Source: Budorcas taxicolor (lineage: Eukaryota; Chordata; Mammalia; Artiodactyla; Bovidae). From it: DNA of 64,000 bases. Location of the stretch: contig NC_068926.1 of assembly GCF_023091745.1 (NCBI RefSeq), forward strand, positions 66,028,001 through 66,092,000. Reading direction: 5' to 3'. Both the position numbers and the translations under genes were made by a program. The notes under the pieces were generated by a model, which was given only the letters and a program-made list of their open reading frames with translations, was not told where the DNA came from and did not search any database. Shown here piece after piece: positions 1 through 10,760 of the stretch; the first letter of the stretch is position 1, and the number at the start of each line of letters is the position of its first letter.

Positions 1-230
1 ATCCCATGGGCAGAGGAGCCTTGTAGGCTGCAGTCCTTGGGGTCGCTAAGAGTCGGACACGACTGAGCGACTTCACTTTCACTTTTCACTTTCATGCATT
101 GGAGAAGGAAATGGCAACCCACTCCAGTGTTCTTGCCTGGAGAATCCCAGGGATGGGGGAGCATGGTGGGCTGCCATCTATGGGGTCGCACAGAGTCGGA
201 CACGACTGAAGCAACTTAGCAGCAGCAGAG
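1..230 (+). mobile_element. Bov-A2 SINE, cut by the window edge
   Basis: Two A-type monomers joined by the typical linker (cacttttcactttcatgcat), ending in a short AGC-repeat tail near 222-230. This is a ruminant-specific SINE; the first monomer is truncated by the window start. It lies against a CHR SINE fragment and probably inserted in it. Confidence 0.9.
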
Positions 231-345
231 TAAACCCAGTAGCCAGTACATAGTGGAGTTCCATCCCTGGGGAGGGAGCTAGACCCCACGTGCTGCACCT
301 GAGACCTGGCACAGCCACACATAGTAATTAATTAATTTTTTTTTA
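231..345 (+). mobile_element. CHR-type SINE, 3' part
   Basis: Contains the CHR series 'ccatccctgg...agctagaccccac...gctgcac...gagacctggcacagcca' followed by an AT-rich tail. The 5' head is missing, presumably beyond or displaced by the Bov-A2 copy. Confidence 0.65.
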
Positions 346-475
346 AAGGAAGGAGGAGAGGAAGAGAGAACAGAAGTGAAGGAATAAGGAAGGATGGAAA
401 GAAATGAGACAGGAAGAGAAGGAGAAACAAGAGGGACTGGAAGGAGGGCAGGGTGGGTTTGGGAGAATCAACAAG
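346..475. repeat. Purine-rich low-complexity tract
   Basis: About 130 bp of nearly pure GA on the + strand (gaaggagg, gaagagagaa units) without a regular period. Confidence 0.7.
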
Positions 476-1539
476 ACTTTGGCTGTGCATGAAAGCAGGG
501 AGGACAAGTCTGTGATAACACCTGGTTTCGGCTTAAGAATCCTGACAGGTGCAGGGGCAGCTCAGCCTTCCCGAGGATGATGGGAAAACAAGGAGTAGGA
601 GTTCATTTCCAATGAGCTGATTTCCTTCGTGCCCCTGTCTCCCCATCTTTCTTGAATTACTTGTCTTGGGTACACAGAGGTGCCTTCTTACCAAACCCAG
701 TAATTCCATGAATCAAAAGGAACATGATTAAAAACTGAGAAGGAGAATGATAAATCCCTTCACAATTTTCTTTTAAAAACTCAAAGACATGTGCATAGAT
801 TCAACATCCTTATGACAGAAGATACAGCTCTTTCCCTGAGTATGTTTTCGCTGGTGGAGCTTCCTATAATTTTTCTTGCAAAGCCACCACTGGGTGGTAT
901 GCCGACTCTGAACCTTCAGTCACCTCCCACACCTAATTTGATAGCAGGTTTCCCCCGCCCCGGGAACTCTCCTTTTCACTGAGCCTTTGCACAGCATCAA
1001 ATTTCCTATTCATAGAAACATTTTCTGTTCTTTTCACACTACATTTAGTGTAATCAGTTTACTTAATTAAATTGTATAATTATAATAACAAATACAACTG
1101 GCAAAAACAGGTTTGGGAACAGACACAACCGACTTGGAGGAAGTATGCATCTCAGCTAAGGGGTGCCCAGTGTGCCGTCGAATGAGGACGGTGTCTGTAA
1201 GCCATTGGTGGGTGGTGGGCATCCATCACCCTGTTTAATGGAGAGAAGGAGAGTCTGTAAACATGGCAAGTTGGTTAAGAGGAAGTTGGGTAAAATTCTG
1301 TTAGGTTCCTGCCAAAAGCCAGAGCTGGAGTGGACCATTCCAGAACCTTCAGTCTGTGAGGTACGGATGTCGACAACTTTTTACAAAAGCAGCCAGGAGC
1401 CCTTTGCTACTCTCCCTGACGTTTGCATATATAAAATACAAGTCTGAATTTTTTGGCACCCCCCCAAAACTCAAAGGATAATCAGGTTCCTACCTCCTGA
1501 GAAGCCCGAGGCAGCCGGTTAAATGGTAATGACCCAGAC
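476..1539. other. Unique intergenic sequence
   Basis: No gene or clear repeat seen. It is AT-rich around 1000-1100 with TTAATTAAATTG-type sequence. Short open frames here have no recognisable protein content. Confidence 0.5.
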
Positions 1540-1745
1540 ACCAAGATCAGGAAGATGAGATTTGAATCCCAACTCAACTATATATTGGCTGTGTCTTCCT
1601 GGAAAAATGACTTAAACGTGCAGAGCCTCAGTTTCCTCATCTGTAAAATAGGAGTTAGCATGAATGTATGTGAAATGCCACATTTAAGGGCAGCACGTAG
1701 CAGATGCCTCATACGTGGTAACTGCTCTTATGACGATCATTGAAA
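1540..1745 (+). mobile_element. MIR SINE
   Basis: Diverged but nearly complete: 'gatttgaatcccaactc', then 'gagcctcagtttcctcatct', 'gtaaaataggagttagca', and a 3' end resembling 'gcacgtagcagatgcctcat'. Ancient mammalian tRNA-derived SINE. Confidence 0.8.
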
Positions 1746-2789
1746 TCTGAGAGAGATGGGTAGCCCAGCCAACAGCCTTTGGTCATGCAACAAATAGATG
1801 CTGCTTTTATGTCCTAGAGAGGAAAAAGCAATTTGCCATTTCCTCTCCCACTTGAGTTGATTGTGGGTTCCTTCTGATTAATATTTATGAGCCTGGCATT
1901 GTGCCTTTGCAGGGAAAGGGCCCTGTTTGTTGAGCAGAGGTCCATAAATCTATATGGTAATTATCCTCCCCTCTGATTCACTGCCCATAGAAGCAGAGAT
2001 AGCTTAAACAAGGCACCCATGAATTTAATGGGCAGGACACACTGGCCATGCAGAGAGCGGGTATGCAAAACCTCTGCAGGAAATGTGTCAGGAGAAACCA
2101 GGGCCTCTTGGACTCCTGGGATAGATATTAGGGTTAGAGGGTTTTCAGACTTTGTCAGGTCTGATTTGCCTGCCCGGCATTGATTGCACCAGCTCTGGTC
2201 ACCCCACTCTGATTTTAACTGTGGCACCAGCATTCCCCTCCTGCAGAGGGCATCCAACAGCTAGATCTGGTCAATCGGCATAGTCCAGCCTCCTTCTCCA
2301 CACCGATTGGCTTATAATGGGCCCAGGACTCAAGTTGGCCCAATCAGAATGAATCTTGGAACTCTGTTATAAAAGAGGTGCTGCTAAGCTGGGAGAATAT
2401 CAGCTTGGGAGTGCCACAGATGATTCCCTGGAGGGTGCCTTCCCAAGAAGCAAACCAAAACAGAGCCTCTGCAAGACAGAAACAACCACTTCTTGAGCAT
2501 TTCGTTTGAGTTCCTGGATGCAGCTGTGCCTGAATTCCTCCTCCTTAAACTCCACAGTTTACATAAACCGATAAATGCTGATTATTGCCATAAGCCAATT
2601 GGATTTGACATCGGTCACTTGCAACCAATTGAATCCTATGACTGTTTACCCCTTCGTTTGATAGATAAAGATGTTGAATCCCAAAGAGAGTGGTCAATTG
2701 TCCACGGTCACAGAGCAAGCTTGTGGGGGAAATCCAGTGTGATTTGATTTTTGTATTTTCAAAACACACATTAGGCCAAGCTTTGAAAA
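1746..2789. other. Mostly unique intergenic sequence
   Basis: No gene recognised. 2270-2480 ('gattggcttataatgggccc...ggcccaatcagaatgaatc...aagaggtgctgc') has the look of a very old LTR or DNA-transposon relic, but I cannot name the family. Confidence 0.4.
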
Positions 2790-3490
2790 AAAAAGTTCAG
2801 GTAACCAATGTTGGTATGAGGAAATTGTACACTCAAGCAATATTAGAAAGCATAAGTAATCCTTTCTGGGGGGCATTTTGGCAACAGAATAATTAGAAAT
2901 CATGTTCATTTTTAACCTGTGAATAAATCATATTATACAGAAACCATGACTGCATGAATGCTGTGTAAAATATATCTTCTCACCCAGAAATTCCCCTTGA
3001 AGACTCAGTCCCACAAATATTTCTAAAGAGGCTACAAAGATTTAGCCACAGAGATGTTTATCACAGTCGTGTTTGCAATCATGAAATTTGGGGTGAGGAG
3101 AAACCTTCATAGGAAAATAAAGATATAGGATACATCCATAAAATAGAATACCATGAAAGGTTAAAAATCACATTTTTGAAGACTATTTTATGACACAGGA
3201 AAATGTCCATAACCTATTAAATGAAAAAGGCAGGTTACGATCAGTTTTGTACCATATGATACCATGTGACTCAACTTAAGGGAGGAAGCACCAGTATTTA
3301 CATACATATGCATATGTGAGCGTGGCCCAGAATACAGACAGCAGAAAAATAAGCCAAAGTGTTAGCAGTGTTTATCTCTGGGTGATATTTATTTGCTTCT
3401 TTGTGCTTTTCTGTGGTTTCCAAATATACTACAATGAACATGTGTTACTTACATAATCAGAGAAAATGGAAGCATAATATAAAAAAAAAA
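2790..3490 (+). mobile_element. Old L1 (L1M-type) 3' fragment
   Basis: The order of motifs is that of an L1 3' end: 'cagaaattccccttgaagac', 'gtttatcacagtcgtgtttg', 'aaaatagaataccatgaaag', 'ctctgggtgatatttatt', then an A-run at 3480-3490. It is strongly diverged and its 5' boundary is uncertain. Confidence 0.65.
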
Positions 3491-3639
3491 TTAAATGATG
3501 CAGGTTGGTAAGAAAAAACTGGGCCAGCCAGCAATGGGGAGATGGTCCAGCCCCTGTCAGCTACTTTGGAGACTCCACAGATGCTCAAAAATAGTTGCCT
3601 CAGCAATAGAACTACATTCACAACCTGAATTATTATAGT

Positions 3640-3840
3640 AGCAAACCTGTATTAAACCTGCACTCAGTCAGGATTAATACAATCTTAATTCTTACAATGA
3701 CTTCTAAGAAAAGGCATTATCAACCCCATTTTACAGGTGAAATAGTTGAGGCTCAGAGAGGGTAAGCATCTTTCTCAAGGTCACACAGCTGAACGAGGGG
3801 CAAGGTTGGCATTCAGATCCCATTCATCTGAATCAAACTT
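3640..3840 (-). mobile_element. MIR SINE
   Basis: Antisense MIR core: 'accccattttacaggtgaaa', 'gaggctcagagagggtaagc', 'caaggtcacacagctgaacg'. Confidence 0.75.
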
Positions 3841-3869
3841 TAGCTTGTGATGGCTACTGTTCTCTTCTG

Positions 3870-3985
3870 GCCTAGAGGAGGCCTGGCCCCATGTTACAGA
3901 AGCAACTGAGGTTCTGTAGGGTGAAGTTGTTTGCCTGAGATCACACAGCTGGGAGATGGCCCATAGGTGATCAAAGTCTGGTTGC
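3870..3985 (-). mobile_element. MIR SINE fragment
   Basis: A second antisense MIR directly after the previous one: 'ccatgttacagaagcaactg...gcctgagatcacacagctgg'. Confidence 0.6.
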
Positions 3986-4454
3986 CGTCCACTGCCCTGA
4001 CTGCTTCTGGATTAGCCCAGCTGCAGTGTGAGGAGGGCGTGGGGGGTGGGGGGAGCCTCTCCTGGGTCTGGGCTCTAGGGAACTGCCGTGTTAATTGCCA
4101 GAATCAATTTGTGCTGATCCCCCACAACTCCAAGCCTGCTGAGACCTGTTTCTATGGCCTGCGAGCCTCAAATTGACCACAAGTAATGGAAGTCATTTCT
4201 AAAGAGGTGTTTATTGTTACCAACCTCGGCTGTGTTCCGAGCCAGCATCTATTCCTCAAACAAGTGGAATTTAAAGAGCCTTGGAGAAGGAAGGCGGAGG
4301 AGAAAACTCACCAATCCCACCTGACTGTTCTAGAAACGGCGCTCCTGGCCCACCCCTGGCAAGGAAGCTGCTGAGAGAGTCCTTTAAGATCTGAGACCTC
4401 TCCTCACTCTCTGGCCCTGATCAGTCCTCCTCGGGGGTTCACGTAGCCATCATT
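3986..4454. other. Unique intergenic sequence with a G-run
   Basis: No gene or repeat recognised. A guanine-rich run at about 4047-4065 (GTGGGGGGTGGGGGGAG) could fold as a G-quadruplex. Confidence 0.45.
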
Positions 4455-4643
4455 TCTCCAATGCTCATGGGGTACCTACTGTATGGTGGCATGGTGCTGG
4501 GCGCTGAGATTACACAGAGGAAGGAAACACAGTCACCCCCGTAGACAGCCCACAGGCTGGAGGGAAAGGAGGAGAGGGAGATAAAGCAGCCATTCAATCA
4601 GAGGGGGATTCGCTCATCCATCTATTTGCTCAGGAAATATTTA
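4455..4643 (-). mobile_element. L2 LINE 3' end
   Basis: Antisense L2 tail: 'ggggtacctactgtatggtg', 'tggtgctgggcgctgagatt', 'ggctggagggaaaggag', with 'tctatttgctcaggaaatat' displaced next to the Bov-tA insertion. Confidence 0.55.
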
Positions 4644-4644
4644 G

Positions 4645-4860
4645 TAAGTAGCTGGTGGCTCAGATGGTAAAGAATCTGCCGGAAATGTGAGAGAGCCAGG
4701 TTCGATCCCTGGGTTGGGAAGATCCCCTGGAGAAGAGAATGGCAACCCACTCCAGTATTCTTGCCTGGAGAATCCCATGGACAGAGGAGCCTGCTGGGCT
4801 GCAGTCCATGGGGTTGCAAAGAGTCGGGCACAACTGAGCAGCTGACACTTTCACTTTTCA
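4645..4860 (+). mobile_element. Bov-tA SINE
   Basis: tRNA-derived head ('gctggtggctcagatggtaa', 'ggttcgatccctgggttggg') fused to the A monomer ('tgcctggagaatcccatgga', 'caaagagtcgggcacaactg'). The first few bases of the head are lost. Confidence 0.93.
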
Positions 4861-5369
4861 TTCTGTGCTCCCCAATCCTCATGGGACTGAAGATGCTGCA
4901 GGATGGGTTCTTGGGGAAGGAAGGCCCGAGACAGGGTTCACAGGAAGTCAAGAGAGCTCTTGTGAGGAACACCTGTAGAAGATGCAAGGTGGGGCGGAGG
5001 GAAGAGCAGCCACATGCAGACCAACACCAGCCCTGACCACCTCCACAGGGGCGTGGAGCTGGGATGGCCATCCAGTGCTAGTCCAAACTGGACCATGCCA
5101 ATCACTCGCTGGGTGTGCCCGCCCGGGAAGGTGATGACCTTGGATGAGGCAGCTCTTTGCAGTAAAGCTTCCCTGAATGCGGCTGAGAGCAGAGGGCTAC
5201 CTGCCAACAGCCCTGGGAGAGGTGTCTGCGCGGTGCATCTGATGAGAGTTCCATGACAAGAGAGAGTAATGGACCAGACCACACAGTCCCAGCCCTGCCG
5301 AGCTTCCCTTCTGTCTGAGCAAAGCTCTCCTGTGGAATACCTAAGACTGAGCACCAAAAAAGTGAAACG
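4861..5369. other. Unique intergenic sequence
   Basis: Moderately GC-rich. Open frames on both strands overlap each other and show no family resemblance, so no gene is called. Confidence 0.45.
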
Positions 5370-5715
5370 CATTCATCCACGCATTGACTGATCTATTCAA
5401 CATCGATTAAACAATCACTGTGTTCCAGGTACTGCTAAGGATAACATTCATGACAAGAGAGATACCCCAGAGACAATAGACAGACGATTCCATAATGAAT
5501 TGCTTTTAGAATAGTTATGACAAGAGCTACAAAAGGAGAAGCAAAGCATGGGTTATGACAGAAGTACACTGAGCTCTAATGGCGTACGAGGCACAAAGGT
5601 GTTATCTGTGAGGGGTGATTCATTCTAGGGCAGTGCAATCCAGGAAGGCTCCCCAGAGGAGGTGAGTTTTGAGCCAAGTCTTGAAGGCAGAGAAGGAGAT
5701 CACAGTAGGTGGAAG
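5370..5715 (-). mobile_element. L2 LINE 3' end
   Basis: Antisense L2: 'atctattcaacatcgattaa', 'cactgtgttccaggtactgc', and upstream body 'ggaaggctccccagaggagg', 'gagccaagtcttgaaggcag'. About 345 bp, old and diverged. Confidence 0.7.
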
Positions 5716-5734
5716 GAGTCGAGTGGGCGTGTGT

Positions 5735-5943
5735 GTGCACACACTCAGTCACATCCAGCTCTTTGCGATCCCATGGACTCTAGCTTGCCAGGCTCCTCTG
5801 TCCATGGATTTTCCAGGCAAGAATACTGGAGTGGGTTGCCGTATCCTACTCCAGGGGATCGTCCGGACCTGGAAATTGAATGCACATCTCTGCATCTTCT
5901 GCATTGGCAGGCGGATTCTTTACCGCTGCCCCGAGAGAGGCGC
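5735..5943 (-). mobile_element. Bov-tA SINE
   Basis: Antisense copy: 'agctctttgcgatcccatgg', 'caagaatactggagtgggtt', 'ggcggattctttaccgctgc'. The tRNA-derived head is at the high-coordinate end. Confidence 0.93.
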
Positions 5944-6324
5944 ATTCAAAGGGGAGGAGACAGCTTTGCGGCACTACAAACGTGCGAGATGGCGTCCTAC
6001 CAGCTGGAGGAAGACTTTCACAGTCCGGGAAGCGCTAAGGCGGCCTCGGCCGGACATTCCTCCACGGCACGATGGCGCTCATGAGCCCACTCGATGTGAA
6101 CCCTTTCATGGGTGCCCTTGGCAACTCCTTGGAAGGTGGGGGACCCTTAGCCCGCTTGCTGCCTCAGCCATGCACCATCACCTCCCTTCACGGAGAGTCG
6201 ATAGCAGCGCCACTCCCCCTTCCGAGCAAAACCGCCTACACAGCCTGCTTCTCCTGGACCAATGAGATCTGGACTCTTTGGCTGTCAACAGTGTCCACAC
6301 GTAGCCCTTTAAGCCTGTCCCTTG
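5944..6324. other. Unique intergenic sequence
   Basis: GC-balanced unique stretch with several CpGs (for example 6010-6080). Short open frames show no known domain. Confidence 0.4.
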
Positions 6325-6575
6325 GCAATAACAATATTAATAATAGCTAATGTTTATGGAGGGCAGTCTGTGTGCCAGGTGTACTGTTAAGCAATTCCTC
6401 ATTTCAAATAACCCTCAGAAACCCTACGGAGGGGGGTACTGTTAGCCTCTCCAGGCAGCAGATGAGAAAGGAATCTACACAGAGGTTGAGTTATTTCTTT
6501 ACACAAGGTCACACAGTCGGCAAGGTGCCTGCCAGACTCAAGCCCTGTCTAATACCAAGCCCAAGGCCAAGTTAA
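6325..6575 (-). mobile_element. MIR SINE, near full length
   Basis: Antisense: 'taatagctaatgtttatgga', 'tgtgtgccaggtgtactgtt', 'cagatgagaaaggaatctac', 'acaaggtcacacagtcggca'. Confidence 0.8.
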
Positions 6576-6819
6576 TAATCACCATGAAACACGCCTCCCT
6601 GTCCTGCTCTCACTTTCTTCAACGTCTTGAACCCTGCATCCATTCCGAAAACTTCGCTGGAAGGTCATTAGCCTGTCATTAGAAAGCTAACCGGGAAAGG
6701 TCTTTCTTATGAAAAACAACTCCCCGTTATCATGCACACACACATTATAGAAATATTGTATAAATGAAAGCGGAACAAAGAACAGCATCAGTAGTTCCAT
6801 CACTGAAACACGAAGGGCG

Positions 6820-7150
6820 GTTAATATTTTATACATGTCCTCTTGATTTTGTTGAGAATGCTGTTTTTGTCGTCTCGTGGATTTGTTGTTCAGTTGTTGA
6901 AATCAATTACCCAGGCATTCCTCTGTATTATAAGCATTGCCCAGGTTGGCATACATCCTTTGTAATCATCAGCTTGAGTGGCTACATAATATTCCACTAT
7001 GAGTGGAATGGGGCAGGATTTATTGATCCTTGTTTTGGACAGTTAGACTGTTTTCAATTTTTCGCCTGTTACAAGTACCACCTCAGCGACCATGCTTGTG
7101 TCTGTAAAGCTTTCATTTCCTATTGAAGATTATTTCATGAAGAAAGAATC
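6820..7150 (-). mobile_element. Old L1 (L1M-type) fragment
   Basis: Antisense L1 3' sequence: 'tcagcttgagtggctacata', 'atattccactatgag', 'ttgttttggacagttagact', 'gttttcaatttttcgcctgt'. Confidence 0.6.
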
Positions 7151-7959
7151 TCAGAAGTACAGTTTCTGCAACTGAAGTCATAAACAAGATAAAGAATCTT
7201 GATATCGGCCTCCCCCTGTTGCTTTTTGCATCAGTACAAGTGGCCTCTGGCAATGAAGGAGCCCAAACACTGTATTTCTCTATTTTTGTTTTTTTTTCAC
7301 ACAAATAAAACATGGTTGTCATAGAAGAGCGGTGCAGGTTTTTTAATAAGCCTAAATAGAGATTTCTTCCCCAAGGTCGTGGGAGCCATCTTTCAGATCC
7401 TGCCAATTCCGTCTCCTCCATTCTGCAAGGGTCTCACTTCCAGCGCCTGGAAGGGTTACCATAGCAGTGCAGAAAACTTCAGGTGGTCATTAGTTCTCAC
7501 AAGCCCAGCGTTGTGAGATAGGAATAGGATACTTAGGGTACCCACCGAAACAAAACCAGTCTTTGGTCTTTCCATAACAGCCTCGTGCAGGCTGATCCCA
7601 CTAGGATGTCCTCCTGCTGTGTGGCTGCAGTAAACACACAGAAGCGTTCTAGTCCTCCTGGGCATGAGGGCTGCCTCGGTGCCAGGAAGTCCACGTGTCC
7701 AAGCACATTTCCAGCATGGGGGCGGGGGGGGGGGGCAGGATCGGGGCTACGGATGTGCTGAGTCCTGAAGCCCTCGCCCCAGTCTCTGCTCCCTTCCTTG
7801 CTTCCGATTCTGACCTTGGGTCTTATTTCCCACTGACCATCTTGCCCACGGCAGACCACAGGTGCTCCATCAGACCTGACTTCCACTTCTGTGGACGGGA
7901 CACTTAATCCTGAGGGACACTTATTCATCACCATCTACTGGCCTCTCTCCGCTCAAACC
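7151..7959. other. Unique intergenic sequence with a poly-G run
   Basis: No gene supported. A poly-G run lies at about 7718-7735. A frame of about 130 aa on the minus strand here has no recognisable domain. Confidence 0.4.
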
Positions 7960-8202
7960 TGCCTCTTGAATCTGCCCCTCCTCTCCACCTTCACCGTCAC
8001 CCCTGCTTGCCAGCTGCCCCTCACCCCCCATCTCTAGTCTGGGCTAATTGGTCTCCCTCCCTCCGCTCTTGCCCCCACAGTCCATTCTGTAAGAGAGGAA
8101 GAGTGGTCTTAATTTTTTTTTTGATTGATTTACAATGTTATATTAGTTTCCTGTATAAAGCAAAGTGATTCAGTAATACACACACACACACATGTACATA
8201 CA

Positions 8203-8442
8203 CGGCCTTCCCAGGCGGCGCTGGTGGTAAAGAATCTACCTGCCAATGCAGGAGATGTAAGAGACACGGGCTCTATCCCTGGGTTGGGAAGACCCCCTGG
8301 AGGAAGGCATCAAAACCCACTCTAGTATTCTTGCCTGGAGAATCCCACGGGCAGAGGAGCCTGGCCGGCTACAGTCCATGGAGTCGCAAAGAGTAGCACA
8401 CAACTGAAGAAACTTAGCACTCGTGTGTGTGTGTGTGTGTGT
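8203..8442 (+). mobile_element. Bov-tA SINE with (GT)n tail
   Basis: Head 'ggcgctggtggtaaagaatc' to 'caactgaagaaacttagcac', then a (GT)10 tail at 8423-8442. Inserted into the L1 at an (AC)-rich point (8178-8202), so alternating purine-pyrimidine sequence flanks it on both sides. Confidence 0.9.
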
Positions 8443-8541
8443 ATTCTTTTTCATATTCTTTTCCATTATAGTTTAGGATATTGAATATAGTTCCCTATAG
8501 TATACGGTAGGTCCTTCTTGGTTATCTATTTTATACATAGT

Positions 8542-8789
8542 AATGCATATCTATTAATCCCAAACTCTTAATTTATCCCCACACTGAGCGACTTCACTTT
8601 CTTTCTTTCTATAGTTCATTTTGGAGAAGGAAATGGCAACCCACTCCAGCGTTCTTGCCTGGAGAATCTCATGGACGGAGGGGCCTGGTGGGCTACAGTC
8701 TATGGGGTTGCAAAGAGTTGGACACAACTAAGCAACCAACACACACAATGCATGTCCATTAATCCCAAACTCTTAATTTATCCCCACAC
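8542..8789. repeat. 43-bp direct repeat flanking a SINE
   Basis: Copies at 8542-8584 and 8747-8789, both containing 'attaatcccaaactcttaat', differ at 2 of 43 positions. They surround a Bov-A SINE. The L1 consensus has this stretch once, so the second copy arose at or after insertion. Normal TSDs are about 7-20 bp. Confidence 0.9.
8585..8746 (+). mobile_element. Bov-A SINE monomer
   Basis: 'tgagcgacttcactttcttt' linker, then the A monomer ('ggagaaggaaatggcaaccc', 'gttgcaaagagttggacaca'), lying between the two 43-bp repeats in the L1. Confidence 0.88.
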
Positions 8790-9562
8790 ACCACATTCCC
8801 CTCTGGTGACCATAGTTTTCTTCTCTGTGTCTGTGAGTGTGTTTCTATGTTGTAACTAAGGTCATTTGCATCATATTTTTGGATTCCACATATGCGTGAT
8901 CTCATCCGATGTTTGTCTGTGTCTAGCTCACTTCACTTGGGTCCACCCGGGCTGCTGCAGACGTCACGGCTCCATGTTTGTGGCTGCATGACCTTCCACT
9001 GTGTGTGTAGACCGCGTCTGCTTTATCCCTCCATCTGTTGATGAACTCAGGTGGCTTCTCTGTCTTGGCTGTTGTGAATAGTGCTGCAGTGAGCACGGGG
9101 ATGCACTGCTCTTTCTGAAGTAGAGTTTCCATCTTTTCTGGGTATATGCCCAGGAGTGAGATTGCTAGATCACATGCGAAAGAGAGTTCTCTTTTTAATG
9201 AAGTTGGAGTCAGCACTGGAACGTAAGAATCTAGTCAGGATGAATCTGGTTATAACCGTCCAGTGATTTCCCATTAGACTCTGGAGTCACCCCACCTCCT
9301 GCCGTAATACCTCATCTTTTCTCAATCTGCTGAACCCAGGCACGTCCTGCCTGTCGCTCCCTCTGCAGGCAGGACCCTTCCTCGCTCTTTGATTTCTGGA
9401 CTCCTCCTCCCCCTCCAGGTCTCAGCTTAAATATCTCCTCTTCAGGGACCACTTCCCCGACCAGTCACCAAGCAGGATCTTGGTCCCTCCCCGGTGGACC
9501 TTGTCATAGCTCCCTGGACTTTTCCCATAAAGCACTTGTTACAGTTTAAAATCAAGCCTTTG

Positions 9563-10611
9563 GGTACTTTTTTGTAACTTGTGGTAAAATACACATAACG
9601 TTGACCATTTTAGCCACTTTTAAGAGTACAGTTCAGCAGTGCTAAGCGCCTTCATATTGCCGGGTAGCCGTCACCGCCGTCCATCTTTAGAACTCTTTTC
9701 ATCTTGCAAAATTAAAGCTCTGCAACCCGTCAAACAACTCCCCTCAACCCCTAGCAATTATAATTCGACTTTTGTCTCTACGAATTTGACTGCTCTGCGT
9801 GCCTCATATACGTAGAATCGTGCAGTGTTTGTCTTTTAGAGACTCGCTTATTTTACTTTACATTCACCAGCAGGGCAAACGGGCTCCAATTTCTCCGTCT
9901 CTTCACCAGCCAACTCGTGGTTTCCGGTTTCTCCCTAGTGGTCATACTGATGAGTATGAAGTGGTATCCTATTGGGTGTGGGCGTTTTGTTTTGTTTTGT
10001 TTTTCTGGCTGTGCTGGGTCTTTGCTGCTCTGTGGGGCTCCCTCTAGTTGGCGAGAGTGGGGGCTACTCCCTAGTTGCAGTTCTCAGGCTTCTCATTCTG
10101 GTGGCTTCTCTCATTGCTGAGTACGGGCTCTAGGGTGTGCGGGCTTCGGGAGGTGTGACACGTGGACTCGGTGGTTGTGGCCCCCGGGCTCTAGAGCGCA
10201 GGCCCGGTAGCTGTAGCCGCTGCAGCCGCCCCCCGCCCCGCCTCTAGAGCGCAGGCCCGGTAGTTGTGGCATATGGGCTTAGTTGCTCCGCGGCACGTGC
10301 GATCTTCCTAGATCGGGGGTTGAACCCCGCTGGCAGGCAGATTCTTTACCACCGAGCCACCAGGGAAGCCCCTTATTGTGGTTTTGATTTGCATTTCCCC
10401 AGTGACTAGTGATGGTAAGCATCTTTTCACTTCCTTATTGACCATTCGTCTTTTGTCTTTGGAGAAATATCTGTGTAAGTCCTTAGCCTGTTTTTGAAGC
10501 AGGTTGTTTGTTATTGAGTTGTAGGAGTTTCATATGTATTCTGGATATTAACCTCTATTATATACACAGTTTTCAAAGATTTCTCCCATTCTGTGCCTTG
10601 TTGGGTAATTT
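9563..10611 (-). mobile_element. L1M-type LINE 3' end, inserted in L2
   Basis: Antisense: 'tggtaaaatacacataacgt', 'agtacagttcagcagtgcta', then after the CHR 'gtggttttgatttgcatttc', 'gttattgagttgtaggagtt', 'ttctggatattaacctctat'. An internal part is deleted near 9860. Flanks 'cctttgggta' and 'ccttgttgggta' may be the target-site duplication. Confidence 0.8.
9984..10372 (-). mobile_element. CHR SINE, full length
   Basis: Antisense tRNA-derived SINE, from a TTTTG-repeat tail through 'ctggctgtgctgggtctttg' to 'accgagccaccagggaagcc'. It has an internal GC-rich duplication ('tctagagcgcaggcccggta' at about 10190 and 10242). Inserted in the L1M. Confidence 0.9.
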
Positions 10612-10760
10612 GTCACAGTGTATCTCTACCCCACGACTAAAAGATTCAAAGGCAAGACAGTAAGTCTGTTTTCTCTATCAGTATATTACAAGCACCCAGC
10701 ACAGTGCCTGAATATAAAAGATGCTCAATAAATATTGAATGAATGAATCAGTGAATCAGG

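Larger units (their letters stand above)
8111..9205 (-). mobile_element. L1 LINE 3' end, inserted in L2
   Basis: Poly-T at 8111-8121 is the poly-A tail of an antisense L1. It is followed by 3'-UTR and ORF2-end sequence: 'ttagtttcctgtataaagca', 'aggatattgaatatagttcc', 'ttgtgaatagtgctgcagtg', 'tgcccaggagtgagattgct'. Interrupted by Bov-tA (8203) and Bov-A (8585). Confidence 0.85.
7960..10760 (+). mobile_element. L2 LINE split by two L1 insertions
   Basis: Three collinear L2 pieces: 7960-8110 ('ctgggctaattggtctccct', 'cagtccattctgtaagagag'), 9206-9560 ('ccgtccagtgatttcccatt', 'ctcagcttaaatatctcctc', 'gggaccacttccccgaccag') and 10612-10760 ('agcacccagcacagtgcctg', 'gctcaataaatattgaatga'). The gaps are an L1 and an L1M, each carrying younger SINEs. 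This is the oldest layer of the nest. Confidence 0.7.
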
